A stretch of DNA of 64,000 bases from Oxalicibacterium solurbis. GTDB lineage: Bacteria > Pseudomonadota > Gammaproteobacteria > Burkholderiales > Burkholderiaceae_D. Below are positions 18,395-26,703 of the stretch, piece by piece; positions within the stretch are counted from its first letter, which is position 1; each line of letters starts with the position of its first letter. The notes beneath the pieces are model-generated. The model ran no database searches, was not told where the DNA came from, and was given only the letters and a program-made list of their open reading frames with translations. A program made the position numbers and the translations under genes. The stretch covers positions 186,001-250,000 of the forward strand of contig NZ_BMDP01000003.1 of NCBI RefSeq assembly GCF_014635845.1, in the 5' to 3' direction.

Positions 18395-19465
18395 ATGGAT
18401 CATGCACCGCTGAAGATGGAGTCCCTGCTGGGACATCTGGTGGAAATCACCGGCCATCGCGATCACGATCTGCTGGATATTTCGACGATGAGCGCGCTGC
18501 TCAACATGATCGGCGTCGGTCAGGCGCGCGTGCTGGAACTGTTCCAGTCGCACGGCGACCTGCTGGTGCGCCCGCGCGTCTGGATCGAAGAAGGCAAGGT
18601 ACGCATTCTCGACGAGGAAGACGCACCCGCCGAACAGCCGTGCGAACCCATCGTCCGCTTTCCGGCACTGGTCAACTGCATTGCGCAACGCCGGAGCCGC
18701 GTAGAAGAAACCCGCAGCGACGGCAGCCATGCATTGTGGGTGCCGGTCTGGCAGAACGACAAGGTGTCGACCTGCCTCGAAATCGTCAACGCGCATCCCT
18801 TCACGCCGCAGATGCTGCAGGTGATGGAAGGCATCCTCAGCGTCTACCGCAACTACCAGAGCCTGCTCGACTACAGCGAGCGCGATTCGCTGACGGGCCT
18901 GCTGAACCGCAAGACCTTCGACGAGAAGTTCGCGCGCATGATCAGCAGCAAAATGCCGGAATCGTCGAACCGCAACGATCGCCGCCACGTGCATGCGAAC
19001 TCGCAATGGCTGGCCGTGGTCGACATCGATCACTTCAAGCGTGTCAACGACCGCTTCGGCCATCTGTACGGCGATGAAGTATTGATCCTGGTTGCCAATA
19101 TCCTGCGCTCGTCGTTCCGTTCGCAGGATCGCGTGTTCCGCTTCGGCGGCGAGGAATTCGTGATCCTGCTGCGCTCGACCACACTGGACGAAGCGCGCAT
19201 GATCTTCGATCGCTTCCGCACCAACGTCGAGCAGCACACGTTCCCGCAAGTCGGCACGATCACCGTCAGCGTCGGCTTCACCGCCATCACGCCGGAAACG
19301 CCGGTCGTCATCCTGGGCCACGCCGATCAGGCGCTGTATCACGCCAAGGAAAACGGCCGTAATCGCGTTTGCTATTACGACGATCTGCTGGCACAAGGCA
19401 TCATCACGATCGGTAACAAGCCTGACGAATCGGTCGAATTCTTCTTCGACGAGCCTTCAGCCTGA
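18395..19465 (+). CDS. Diguanylate cyclase (GGDEF domain) with unusual N-terminal domain
   Basis: A 356-residue soluble protein. The GGDEF domain lies in the C-terminal half with DSLTGLLNRKTF, DIDHFKRVND and the active motif FGGEEF. An inhibitory I-site, RSQD, lies five residues before the GGEEF, so c-di-GMP feedback is likely. The first 160 residues form a GAF-like, otherwise unassigned sensory part without membrane helices. The enzyme makes c-di-GMP from GTP. ATG 18395 follows GGGAGG; a TTG three bases earlier is in frame. Signal and target are unknown. Confidence 0.88.
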   Translation: MDHAPLKMESLLGHLVEITGHRDHDLLDISTMSALLNMIGVGQARVLELFQSHGDLLVRPRVWIEEGKVRILDEEDAPAEQPCEPIVRFPALVNCIAQRRSRVEETRSDGSHALWVPVWQNDKVSTCLEIVNAHPFTPQMLQVMEGILSVYRNYQSLLDYSERDSLTGLLNRKTFDEKFARMISSKMPESSNRNDRRHVHANSQWLAVVDIDHFKRVNDRFGHLYGDEVLILVANILRSSFRSQDRVFRFGGEEFVILLRSTTLDEARMIFDRFRTNVEQHTFPQVGTITVSVGFTAITPETPVVILGHADQALYHAKENGRNRVCYYDDLLAQGIITIGNKPDESVEFFFDEPSA

Positions 19466-19483
19466 CACATCGAACGCAGAAAA

Positions 19484-19542
19484 CCGTGCACTACATGTTG
19501 TGCACGGTCGAAAAAAAGCGCCGGCATCGACCGGCGCTTTTT
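19484..19542. terminator. Double hairpin, bidirectional terminator between the diguanylate cyclase gene and kup
   Basis: First hairpin: CCGTGCAC...GTGCACGG (19484-19507). Second: a 12-bp stem AAAAAGCGCCGG with a six-base loop (19513-19542), flanked by A- and T-runs, which is a classic intrinsic terminator for both converging genes. Confidence 0.88.
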
Positions 19543-19579
19543 CATTTCTGCAAACGCGGATTAAACAAACCGATCCGAA

Positions 19580-21457
19580 TCAGATCTCGACCTTGGTGCC
19601 CAGCTCGATCACGCGATTCGACGGGATCTGGTAATAGTCCGCCGCGCCGCGTGCATGGCGCGACATCGTCACGAAAATATGTTCGCGCCACATCGCCATG
19701 CCGCGCGTCGGATGCGCCACCACGGTCTGGCGTGCGATGAAGAACGAGGTTTCCATCATCTCGAATTCCAGTCCGTGCTCCGCTGCCAGCGCCATCGCGC
19801 GCGGAATGTCCGGCACGTCCTTGAAGCCGTAGTAAACATCCATCTGATAGCACTCGTCGCCCAGCGGCGAAATGCGCACTTCCTCTTCCACCGGCACATA
19901 CGGCACTTCTTTCATGTGCACCGTCAGGAACACGACGCGCTCGTGCAGCACCTTGTTATGCGACAGGTTGTGCAGCATCGCGTGCGGCACGCCGTCCGAT
20001 TCGCCGCGCAGGAAAATCGCGGTGCCCGGCACGCGCGTCGGCGGTGCGACGAACAACGACGACAGGAAATCCTCCAGCGGAATCGCATGCCGCTGCAGGT
20101 TTTCGAACACCAGCTCGCGGCCGCGCTTCCACGTCGTCATCACGGTGAACAGGATTGCGCCCAGCAACAGCGGGAACCAGCCGCCATGCAACAGCTTCAG
20201 CATGTTGGCCGACAGGAAGCCGAGGTCGATCGTCAGGAAGAAGCTGGTAGCAATGATGCACAGCGGCAGGTTGTATTTCCAGCGATAACGAATGACGAAG
20301 AAGGTCAGCACCGTGGTCACCGTCATCGTCGCCGTCACCGCGATGCCGTAGGCGGCAGCCAGATTGGACGACGAGCTGAAGCCGATCACCGCCATCATCA
20401 CGACCGCCATCTGCAGCCAGTTGACCGCCGGAATATAGATCTGCCCCATATGACTGGCCGACGTGAACTCGATCTTCATGCGCGGCAGGAAGCCAAGCGC
20501 GATTGCCTGCTTCGTCATCGAGAAGGTGCCGGAGATCGTCGCCTGCGATGCGATGATGGCCGCCATCGTCGCCAGCACGACCAGCGGATAGATGCTCCAT
20601 GCGCCCAGTTGCTGATAGAACGGATTGTCGACCGCTTCCGGATGCATCAGCAGCAACGCGCCCTGCCCCAGGTAATTCAACGCCAGCGAAGGAAACACGA
20701 CCATGAACCACGCGGTGCGGATCGGCTTGGCGCCGAAGTGGCCCATGTCCGCATACAGTGCCTCGGCGCCGGTGAATGCCAGCACCACTGCGCCCAGCGA
20801 AATGAAGGCCAGCAGCTTGTTGCCTTCAAGGAAATGCAAGGCATTCAGCGGATTGAGCGCAACCAGAATGCCCGGCTCGGCAACGATGTTGACAATGCCC
20901 ATGATCGCCAGCACGAGGAACCACACGATCATGATCGGGCCGAACCATTTGCCGATGCCGGCCGTGCCGCGCTGCTGCAACGAATACAGCACGCCGAGCA
21001 CGACCACCGTCAGCGGCACCACGTAGGGGTCGAAGGCGGACGTCGCCACGCTCAGACCTTCGACCGCCGACAGTACCGAGATCGCCGGCGTGATCACGCT
21101 GTCGCCGTAGAACAGCGTCGCGCCGAACAGGCCCATCACCATCAGCGGGAAATACCAGCGCGAATGACGGCCGACCGATGACAGCGCCAGCGCCATCAAC
21201 GCCATGATTCCGCCTTCGCCGCGGTTGTTCGCGCGCAGGATCAGCGTAACGTACTTGAGGGAAACGATGATGATCAGGCCCCAGACGATCAGCGAAACCA
21301 CGCCGATCAGGTTTTCCGAAGTCAGAGGAAGACCGTGTTCCTTGGAGAACACTTCCTTCATCGTATAGAGGGGGCTGGTGCCGATGTCGCCGTAGACGAT
21401 ACCGACTGCTGCCAGTGTCAGCGCAGCAAGACTGTTTTTTTTATCCTGTGAAACCAA
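19580..21457 (-). CDS. kup: Kup-family K+/H+ symporter
   Basis: A 625-residue inner-membrane protein with about twelve helices and a C-terminal cytoplasmic domain. The start region reads SLAALTLAAVGIVYGDIGTSPLY, the hallmark of KUP/HAK/KT transporters (GDIGTSP). It takes up potassium with protons and is usually important at low K+ or low pH. No in-frame ATG precedes this motif. A TTG at 21457 gives VSQDKKNS, a length close to E. coli Kup (622), and has a GAGAG element upstream, so a TTG start is proposed. A TTG at 21517 is an alternative. Confidence 0.92.
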   Translation of the reverse strand: MVSQDKKNSLAALTLAAVGIVYGDIGTSPLYTMKEVFSKEHGLPLTSENLIGVVSLIVWGLIIIVSLKYVTLILRANNRGEGGIMALMALALSSVGRHSRWYFPLMVMGLFGATLFYGDSVITPAISVLSAVEGLSVATSAFDPYVVPLTVVVLGVLYSLQQRGTAGIGKWFGPIMIVWFLVLAIMGIVNIVAEPGILVALNPLNALHFLEGNKLLAFISLGAVVLAFTGAEALYADMGHFGAKPIRTAWFMVVFPSLALNYLGQGALLLMHPEAVDNPFYQQLGAWSIYPLVVLATMAAIIASQATISGTFSMTKQAIALGFLPRMKIEFTSASHMGQIYIPAVNWLQMAVVMMAVIGFSSSSNLAAAYGIAVTATMTVTTVLTFFVIRYRWKYNLPLCIIATSFFLTIDLGFLSANMLKLLHGGWFPLLLGAILFTVMTTWKRGRELVFENLQRHAIPLEDFLSSLFVAPPTRVPGTAIFLRGESDGVPHAMLHNLSHNKVLHERVVFLTVHMKEVPYVPVEEEVRISPLGDECYQMDVYYGFKDVPDIPRAMALAAEHGLEFEMMETSFFIARQTVVAHPTRGMAMWREHIFVTMSRHARGAADYYQIPSNRVIELGTKVEI

Positions 21458-21669
21458 AGAGCGCTCTCTCGATAGGACCGTGCGTCGCACGATAGGCCAA
21501 GCGCTTCCATAATGCAAGGAAATCGGCTTTCTTGCAGGGATGCTGTTGCTTCGGCGTCGAAAAGCAGCGCCGACGGTTTACAAACGCAAAAAGTTGCGCT
21601 CTCCATGTCTTCCGTGGTGCGATCAGGTATCCTTGTGCGGTTTTTCTTCCATCGAACAGTGCAACTGCA

Positions 21670-23337
21670 ATGGCCAATTACGTATACACCATGAACCGCG
21701 TGGGCAAGATCGTTCCGCCCAAGCGCCAGATCCTCAAGGACATCTCGCTGTCGTTCTTCCCCGGCGCCAAGATCGGCGTGCTGGGCCTGAACGGCTCCGG
21801 CAAATCGACGCTGCTGAAGATCATGGCCGGCATCGATACCGACATCCAGGGCGAAGCGCGCCCCATGCCCGGCCTGAACATCGGCTACCTGCCGCAGGAG
21901 CCGCAGCTCGATCCGGAAAAGACCGTGCGCCAGGAAGTCGAATCCGGCCTCGGCGAAGCCTTCGAGGCGCAAGCCAAGCTGGATGCGGTGTATGCCGCGT
22001 ATGCGGAAGAAGATGCCGACTTCGATGCACTGGCCGCCGAACAGGCGCGCCTGGAGGCGATCATTTCCGCCTCCGACGGCGGCAACCTGAACCTGCAACT
22101 CGAAATGGCCGCCGACGCATTGCGCCTGCCGCCGTGGGATGCCAGGATCGGCGTGCTGTCCGGCGGTGAAAAACGTCGCGTCGCATTGTGCAAACTGCTG
22201 CTGTCCAAACCCGACATGCTGCTGCTCGACGAACCAACCAACCATCTGGATGCGGAATCGGTCGAATGGCTGGAGCAGTTCCTGTTGCGCTTCCCGGGCA
22301 CCGTGGTCGGCATCACTCACGACCGCTACTTCCTCGACAACGCCGCCGAATGGATTCTCGAACTGGATCGCGGCAGTGGCATCCCGTGGAAAGGCAATTA
22401 CTCGTCGTGGCTCGATCAGAAGCAGGCGCGTTTGAAGCAGGAAGAAGCCACCGAATCAGCGCGCCAGAAAGCGCTCGCCAAGGAACTGGAATGGGCGCGG
22501 CAGAATCCGAAGGCACGCCAGGCCAAGTCCAAGGCACGTCTGGCCCGCTTCAACGAATTGAGCGAATACGAATACCAGAAGCGCAACGAAACCCAGGAGA
22601 TTTTCATTCCGGTTGCCGAGCGTCTGGGCAACGAAGTCATCGAATTCAAGAACGTCTCGAAAGCGTTCGGCGATCGCCTGCTGATGGACAACGTCTCCTT
22701 CACCGTGCCGCCGGGCGCCATCGTCGGCATCATCGGTCCGAACGGCGCCGGCAAATCGACGCTGTTCAAGATGATCGCCGGCCTCGACAAACCGGACAGC
22801 GGTGAAGTCGCAATCGGGCAGACCGCGCAAATCTCGCTGGTCGACCAGTCGCGCGACGATCTGGCCAACACCAAGACGGTATTCGAAGACGTGTCCGGCG
22901 GCGCCGACATCCTGAGCGTGGGCCGTTTCGAAATGCCGTCGCGCGCCTACCTCGGCCGCTTCAACTTCAAGGGCGGCGACCAGCAAAAGATCGTCGGCAA
23001 TCTGTCCGGCGGCGAGCGCGGCCGCCTGCATCTGGCAAAGACGCTGCTCAAGGGCGGCAACGTGCTGCTGCTGGATGAACCGTCGAACGATTTGGACGTC
23101 GAAACGCTGCGCGCGCTGGAAGACGCCTTGCTCGAATTCGCCGGCAGCGTGATGGTGATTTCGCACGATCGCTGGTTCCTCGATCGCATCGCCACGCACA
23201 TCCTCGCGTTCGAAGGCGATTCGCAAGTCGTCTTCTTCGACGGCAACTACCAGGAATACGAAGCCGACAAGAAGAAACGTCTGGGCGAAGAAGGCGCAAA
23301 GCCGAAGCGCATCCGCTACAAGCCGCTGACCACCTGA
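21670..23337 (+). CDS. ettA: EttA, energy-dependent translational throttle ABC-F protein
   Basis: A 555-residue ABC-F ATPase, the same length as E. coli EttA, starting MANYVYTMNRVGKIVPPKR. The two nucleotide-binding domains have Walker A GLNGSGKST and GPNGAGKST, signatures LSGGEKRR and LSGGERGR, and Walker B LLLDEPTNHLD and LLLDEPSNDLD. The interdomain linker is rich in charged residues (KARQAKSKARLARFNEL). There are no membrane segments. EttA binds the ribosomal E site and gates entry into elongation according to the ATP/ADP ratio. The gene is divergent from kup. Confidence 0.95.
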   Translation: MANYVYTMNRVGKIVPPKRQILKDISLSFFPGAKIGVLGLNGSGKSTLLKIMAGIDTDIQGEARPMPGLNIGYLPQEPQLDPEKTVRQEVESGLGEAFEAQAKLDAVYAAYAEEDADFDALAAEQARLEAIISASDGGNLNLQLEMAADALRLPPWDARIGVLSGGEKRRVALCKLLLSKPDMLLLDEPTNHLDAESVEWLEQFLLRFPGTVVGITHDRYFLDNAAEWILELDRGSGIPWKGNYSSWLDQKQARLKQEEATESARQKALAKELEWARQNPKARQAKSKARLARFNELSEYEYQKRNETQEIFIPVAERLGNEVIEFKNVSKAFGDRLLMDNVSFTVPPGAIVGIIGPNGAGKSTLFKMIAGLDKPDSGEVAIGQTAQISLVDQSRDDLANTKTVFEDVSGGADILSVGRFEMPSRAYLGRFNFKGGDQQKIVGNLSGGERGRLHLAKTLLKGGNVLLLDEPSNDLDVETLRALEDALLEFAGSVMVISHDRWFLDRIATHILAFEGDSQVVFFDGNYQEYEADKKKRLGEEGAKPKRIRYKPLTT

Positions 23338-23365
23338 CGTCCTGCTGCAACAAGCATCACCCAAT

Positions 23366-23405
23366 AAAAAGGGAGAGCCGATCGCCAGATCGCTCTCCCT
23401 TTTTT
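23366..23405. terminator. Bidirectional terminator between ettA and the Met-repeat gene
   Basis: A 13-bp stem AAAAAGGGAGAGC paired with GCTCTCCCTTTTT around a 13-base loop, with A/T runs at both edges. Confidence 0.87.
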
Positions 23406-23439
23406 CATGCGCGGCGCAACGCCGCGCACGCCTACGGCA

Positions 23440-23718
23440 TTACTTGCTCATGCCATCCTTGCTCATGCCGTCGTGCGACATTTCGCCCTTCTTCATGCCG
23501 TCCTTCGACATGTGATCCTTCTTCATCGCGTCTTTCTTCATGCCGTCCTTGGACATATGGTCCTTCTTCATGCCATCTTTTTTCATGCCGTCTTTCGACA
23601 TGCTGTCCTTGGCCATGCCATCGTGCGACATTTCATCCTTCTTCATGGCGTCCTGCGCAAAGGCAGCGGTGGAGATCAGCAGGGTTGCGGACAGGATGGC
23701 GGTAGCAAATTTTTTCAT
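23440..23718 (-). CDS. mrpX: Secreted methionine-rich pentapeptide (MxKDx) repeat protein, MrpX-like
   Basis: A 92-residue protein with a signal peptide cut near AFA-QD. The 70-residue mature chain is built almost wholly of five-residue units of the form xKDxM. Fourteen Met occur at an exact five-residue period, with Lys and Asp between them. This is the MXKDX pentapeptide repeat family. In Azospira a protein of this kind (MrpX) serves as a sacrificial methionine store for hypochlorite. It follows the YedY-type gene after 83 bases on the same strand and is probably the last gene of that operon. There are no Cys residues. Confidence 0.88.
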   Translation of the reverse strand: MKKFATAILSATLLISTAAFAQDAMKKDEMSHDGMAKDSMSKDGMKKDGMKKDHMSKDGMKKDAMKKDHMSKDGMKKGEMSHDGMSKDGMSK

Positions 23719-23801
23719 GATGTTTCCTCTTCGGTAGGTAAGTAAAAAATAAAAAGTCGTAATGCGGTGTTGCTCAATTTGCGAACAGTCGTGCTTGTGA
23801 C

Positions 23802-24575
23802 TCAACTGCCGCCGAACCAGTTGTATCCCTGGTCTTCCCAGTAACCGCCCGGATAGGCATTGGTGACGAAAATCGCCTGGATATGCTTGGGATTCTTGTA
23901 GCCGAGCTTGGTCGGCATCCGCAGCTTCATCGGATAACCGTATTGCGCCGGCAAGGTCTGGCCGTCGTAGGTCAGCGTCATCAGCGTTTGCGGATGCAGC
24001 GCGGTCGCCATGTCGATACTGGTGTAATAGTCGTCCGCGCATTTAAAGCCGACGTATTTCGCATTCAGGTCGGCACCGACGCGCTTGAGGAAAGTGGCGA
24101 ACGGTACGCCACCCCATTTGCCGATTGCGCTCCAGCCTTCGACGCAGATGTGGCGTGTCACCTGATCGGTCTGCGGCAAGGCACGCAGCTTGCGCAGCGT
24201 CCACGGCGTGCGGTCGGCGATCATGCCGCTCAGTTCGAGCCGCCATTCGCCGCCGTCGATCTGCGGCACTTCGTCTTCGCCGTAGAACGCATTGAACGGG
24301 AACGGTCGCGTGATCATCGAATCGGGGTAAGTCGGCGCCAGCCGGTTGGGATCGAACAGCTTGCCTTGCACGCGGTCGTTCCATTGCGAGACCTGGCCGA
24401 GCGCTGACTCGATGCTGCTGTCGTCGTCCAGCGAACAGCCAGTCAACAAGGCGAGGCCGCCCAGCGTGATCGTGCGCTGCAGGAAGGTACGGCGCGATGG
24501 CGCGGCGACGCGGCGAATCGCATCGGCCAGCATCAGTTCGCTGTCTTTCGAATAGGTGATTTTCTTCTTGATCAT
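23802..24575 (-). CDS. YedY1-type periplasmic molybdopterin oxidoreductase (methionine sulfoxide reductase)
   Basis: A 257-residue protein. The Tat signal SRRTFLQ (27-33) is followed by a lipobox-like LLTGC (Cys47). The oxidoreductase molybdopterin domain has the Mo-ligand Cys145 in RHICVEGWSAIGKW. It is shorter than classical MsrP (YedY), but the same fold is expected. Members of this family reduce methionine sulfoxide in periplasmic proteins with electrons from a membrane cytochrome. The downstream product is a Met-only repeat protein and the upstream product a b-type cytochrome, which together fit this role. Confidence 0.86.
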   Translation of the reverse strand: MIKKKITYSKDSELMLADAIRRVAAPSRRTFLQRTITLGGLALLTGCSLDDDSSIESALGQVSQWNDRVQGKLFDPNRLAPTYPDSMITRPFPFNAFYGEDEVPQIDGGEWRLELSGMIADRTPWTLRKLRALPQTDQVTRHICVEGWSAIGKWGGVPFATFLKRVGADLNAKYVGFKCADDYYTSIDMATALHPQTLMTLTYDGQTLPAQYGYPMKLRMPTKLGYKNPKHIQAIFVTNAYPGGYWEDQGYNWFGGS

Positions 24576-24591
24576 GATGGCTCCTGCTTCT

Positions 24592-25200
24592 TCAACGGCC
24601 GCGAATCATCGCCAGCAGCGTACGCGGCACCAGCGCCACCATCGCGACGTGGACGATGAAGAATGCAACCAGCGCAGACATTGCAAAGAAATGGATGCGG
24701 CGCGCGGCTTCGTATCCGCCCAGCAGTTCGCGCAGCAGCGGAAACTGCACTGATTTCCACAGCACCAGCCCGGACAGGACGACCAGCACGATGTCGAGCA
24801 TGACGAACAGGTAGGCAGCGCGCTGTACCGCGTTGTAGTGGCGCGGATCGGCATGCGACAGCTTGCCTTTTAGCGCGGAGAGGAAATCGGCGATCAACTG
24901 ACGTGGCGTCAGCGGAAAGAACTGCCGCTTCAGGCGACCGGAGAAGACATTGACGGCCAGATAGATCAGTCCATTGATGACCAGCAGCCACATCGCGGCG
25001 AAATGCCACTGCAGCGCGCCGCCCAGCCAGCCGCCGAGTGTGATGTCGGAAGGAAAACGGAAATCGAAAAACGGCGATGCGTTATAGATGCGCCAGCCGC
25101 TGGTAACCAGCACGATGACGGCAATCGCATTCAACCAATGCGTGATGCGCAGCCAGACCGGATGGATGGTGCGCGACGATTTCATCATGGCCGCCTGCAT
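24592..25200 (-). CDS. Cytochrome b561-type membrane electron donor (YedZ1-like)
   Basis: A 202-residue protein with four membrane helices. His residues suited to ligate two b hemes lie in IHPVWLRITHWLN, LQWHFAAMW, RIHFFAMSA and FIVHVAMV. It belongs to the cytochrome b561/Ni-Fe hydrogenase b-subunit type, not the MsrQ (YedZ) type. It should pass electrons from the quinone pool to the molybdoenzyme encoded 16 bases downstream. Its ATG overlaps the stop of the DUF1223 gene (TGATG). Further ATGs at 25188 and 25185 are possible starts. Confidence 0.85.
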   Translation of the reverse strand: MQAAMMKSSRTIHPVWLRITHWLNAIAVIVLVTSGWRIYNASPFFDFRFPSDITLGGWLGGALQWHFAAMWLLVINGLIYLAVNVFSGRLKRQFFPLTPRQLIADFLSALKGKLSHADPRHYNAVQRAAYLFVMLDIVLVVLSGLVLWKSVQFPLLRELLGGYEAARRIHFFAMSALVAFFIVHVAMVALVPRTLLAMIRGR

Positions 25201-25994
25201 CACAGCCCCCGCGTCGCTGGTTGGCACTGCGCAGTGCTGACGGCCTGCAGCACACGGCCTTCATCGGGTGCCTGCACGAAGGCAACGGCTTGCAGCCTGT
25301 TGCGATTCCAGCCTGCAGGCAGCGTCACATCGTGGTGAAACTGCGCACGGCCTTGCGACAGGCTGATCGGCCCGTACCACTGCCGCACCGTGCCGTCGTG
25401 ATGCAAGGTAGCGCCGCTGTTCTCACCGCGCGATACTTTTGAAACCAGGCCGTTCTCGCTGATGGCGACATACAGGTCGCCGTCAACCGTTGCATCTTGC
25501 TTTGCGTTGACAGCCACATCGAGCGTCACCGAACCGGATGCATTCGGCGTCGTCTTCAGCGTGATCGCAACCGGCGCGGGAATCGCGTTGACCTGGCGGA
25601 TGGCTTCCGGCAACCTGCCGCGCCAAGAACGCAGTTCATTGCCGTTGACGAAAAACTGCGGCGTATAGACAACACGGCTGTGATGGGCCGCGACCAGATC
25701 GCTCTGGCGACGATCGAAGGTCTTCTGCGCGAAGATGTCCTTCCAGCCGATATCGTCCCAGTACGTGACGTGCATCGACAACGGCACGACCGCCGCATCG
25801 CTGTCCAGGCCATTCTTCAGTTCGCTCAACTGCCGGTCGGCCGGCGGACAACTGGAACAGCCTTCGCTGGTGTAGAGTTCGACCAGCGCAGCCGTTGCGG
25901 GGCCGCTTTTGACTTCGCAGACGTTCCCGGCATACGATGGCAGCCCTGTCGTGACGAGCACACCGGCCAGGGCGCTCAATGCAATTGGTTTCAT
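25200..25994 (-). CDS. DUF1223 secreted thioredoxin-fold protein
   Basis: A 264-residue exported protein (signal peptide cut near SYA). It has the CxxC motif ELYTSEGCSSCPPAD (Cys46, Cys49) at the start of a thioredoxin-like DUF1223 domain. A beta-rich C-terminal domain follows. DUF1223 proteins have no settled function. The CxxC motif suggests a thiol redox role in the periplasm. It is the first gene after the ECF-type promoter at 26026-26054 and is translationally coupled to the cytochrome, so it should be induced with the methionine-repair genes. Confidence 0.85.
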   Translation of the reverse strand: MKPIALSALAGVLVTTGLPSYAGNVCEVKSGPATAALVELYTSEGCSSCPPADRQLSELKNGLDSDAAVVPLSMHVTYWDDIGWKDIFAQKTFDRRQSDLVAAHHSRVVYTPQFFVNGNELRSWRGRLPEAIRQVNAIPAPVAITLKTTPNASGSVTLDVAVNAKQDATVDGDLYVAISENGLVSKVSRGENSGATLHHDGTVRQWYGPISLSQGRAQFHHDVTLPAGWNRNRLQAVAFVQAPDEGRVLQAVSTAQCQPATRGL

Positions 25995-26025
25995 GTGCGA
26001 TTACCGTTGAATGAATGTGCAAGGT

Positions 26026-26054
26026 AATTCGCAAGAAAAACGGAACGGGTTACA
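26026..26054 (-). promoter_or_regulatory. ECF-type (SigF) promoter of the DUF1223/b561/YedY1/MrpX operon
   Basis: On the minus strand TGTAACC (26054-26048) and CGAATT (26031-26026) are separated by 16 bases. The same TGTAACC-N16-CG(A/T)AT pattern occurs in opposite orientation ahead of the sigma factor gene, which supports a shared ECF sigma factor. The predicted start of transcription near 26019 leaves a short leader before the DUF1223 ATG. Confidence 0.72.
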
Positions 26055-26101
26055 TGCCCGCAAAAAAATTTCGACTTTTCCGCGTTTTTATTTCATCCCC
26101 A

Positions 26102-26130
26102 TGTAACCGAAAGCACCGATGCACCGTATA
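26102..26130 (+). promoter_or_regulatory. ECF-type (SigF) autoregulatory promoter
   Basis: TGTAACC (26102-26108), a 16-base spacer, and CGTATA (26125-26130), matching the divergent promoter at 26026-26054 in both elements and spacing. It overlaps the annotated sigF ATG at 26119, so transcripts from it would begin after that codon; see the findings. Confidence 0.65.
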
Positions 26131-26703
26131 CCAGAAGGAGAGGAAAAAACTGCTGTTGCACAGACGGAAACCCGGCTGCGTTCCCTTCTGCTGCGCGGCA
26201 TGGACGGCGATGAAGCCGCCTATCGCGATTTCCTTCAGACAAGTGCAACGCATTTGCGTGCATTCCTGCGCCGCCGCCTGAGTCGCTGGCCGGACGAGGT
26301 CGAAGATCTGGTGCAGGAATCGCTGCTGGCCTTGCACAACCAGCGCATGACCTACGATCGCGACGCGCCGCTGACGGCATGGATGTACGCGATCGCGCGC
26401 TACAAACTGATCGACTGGCTGCGCCGCCATGCGCGGCACGAGGGCCTGAACGATCCGCTGGACGACGACAGCGAACTGTTCTCCACCGCCGATGCGGATG
26501 GCAGCGAAGCCAGGCGCGATCTGCAGAAGGTGTTGAACATGCTGCCCGAACAGCAACGCGCTGCCATCCTGCATACGAAAGTGGATGGCTTGTCGGTCCG
26601 CGAAACGGCGGCGGCGATGCAGATATCGGAAGCGTCGGTCAAGGTCGCCGTGCATCGCGGCCTGAAGGCACTGGCAGCAAAATTGCGGAACGAGAAATCA
26701 TGA
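26119..26703 (+). CDS. sigF: SigF-type ECF RNA polymerase sigma factor
   Basis: A sigma-70 family ECF factor of up to 194 residues. Region 2 holds [18 protein letters not shown] and [21 protein letters not shown]. Region 4 holds [23 protein letters not shown] and the recognition helix [16 protein letters not shown]. It is followed, with an ATGA overlap, by its probable membrane anti-sigma factor. The first ATG (26119) lies inside the ECF promoter found here, so the real start may be further downstream, for example ATG 26200. The end is secure. It should direct polymerase to the two TGTAACC-N16-CGxAT promoters. Confidence 0.87.
   Translation: MHRIPEGEEKTAVAQTETRLRSLLLRGMDGDEAAYRDFLQTSATHLRAFLRRRLSRWPDEVEDLVQESLLALHNQRMTYDRDAPLTAWMYAIARYKLIDWLRRHARHEGLNDPLDDDSELFSTADADGSEARRDLQKVLNMLPEQQRAAILHTKVDGLSVRETAAAMQISEASVKVAVHRGLKALAAKLRNEKS

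Noticed and set aside
23440-23640. CRISPR-like tandem repeat
   Set aside because: The repeat unit is 15 bases without spacers and encodes in-frame pentapeptides; it is a coding repeat.
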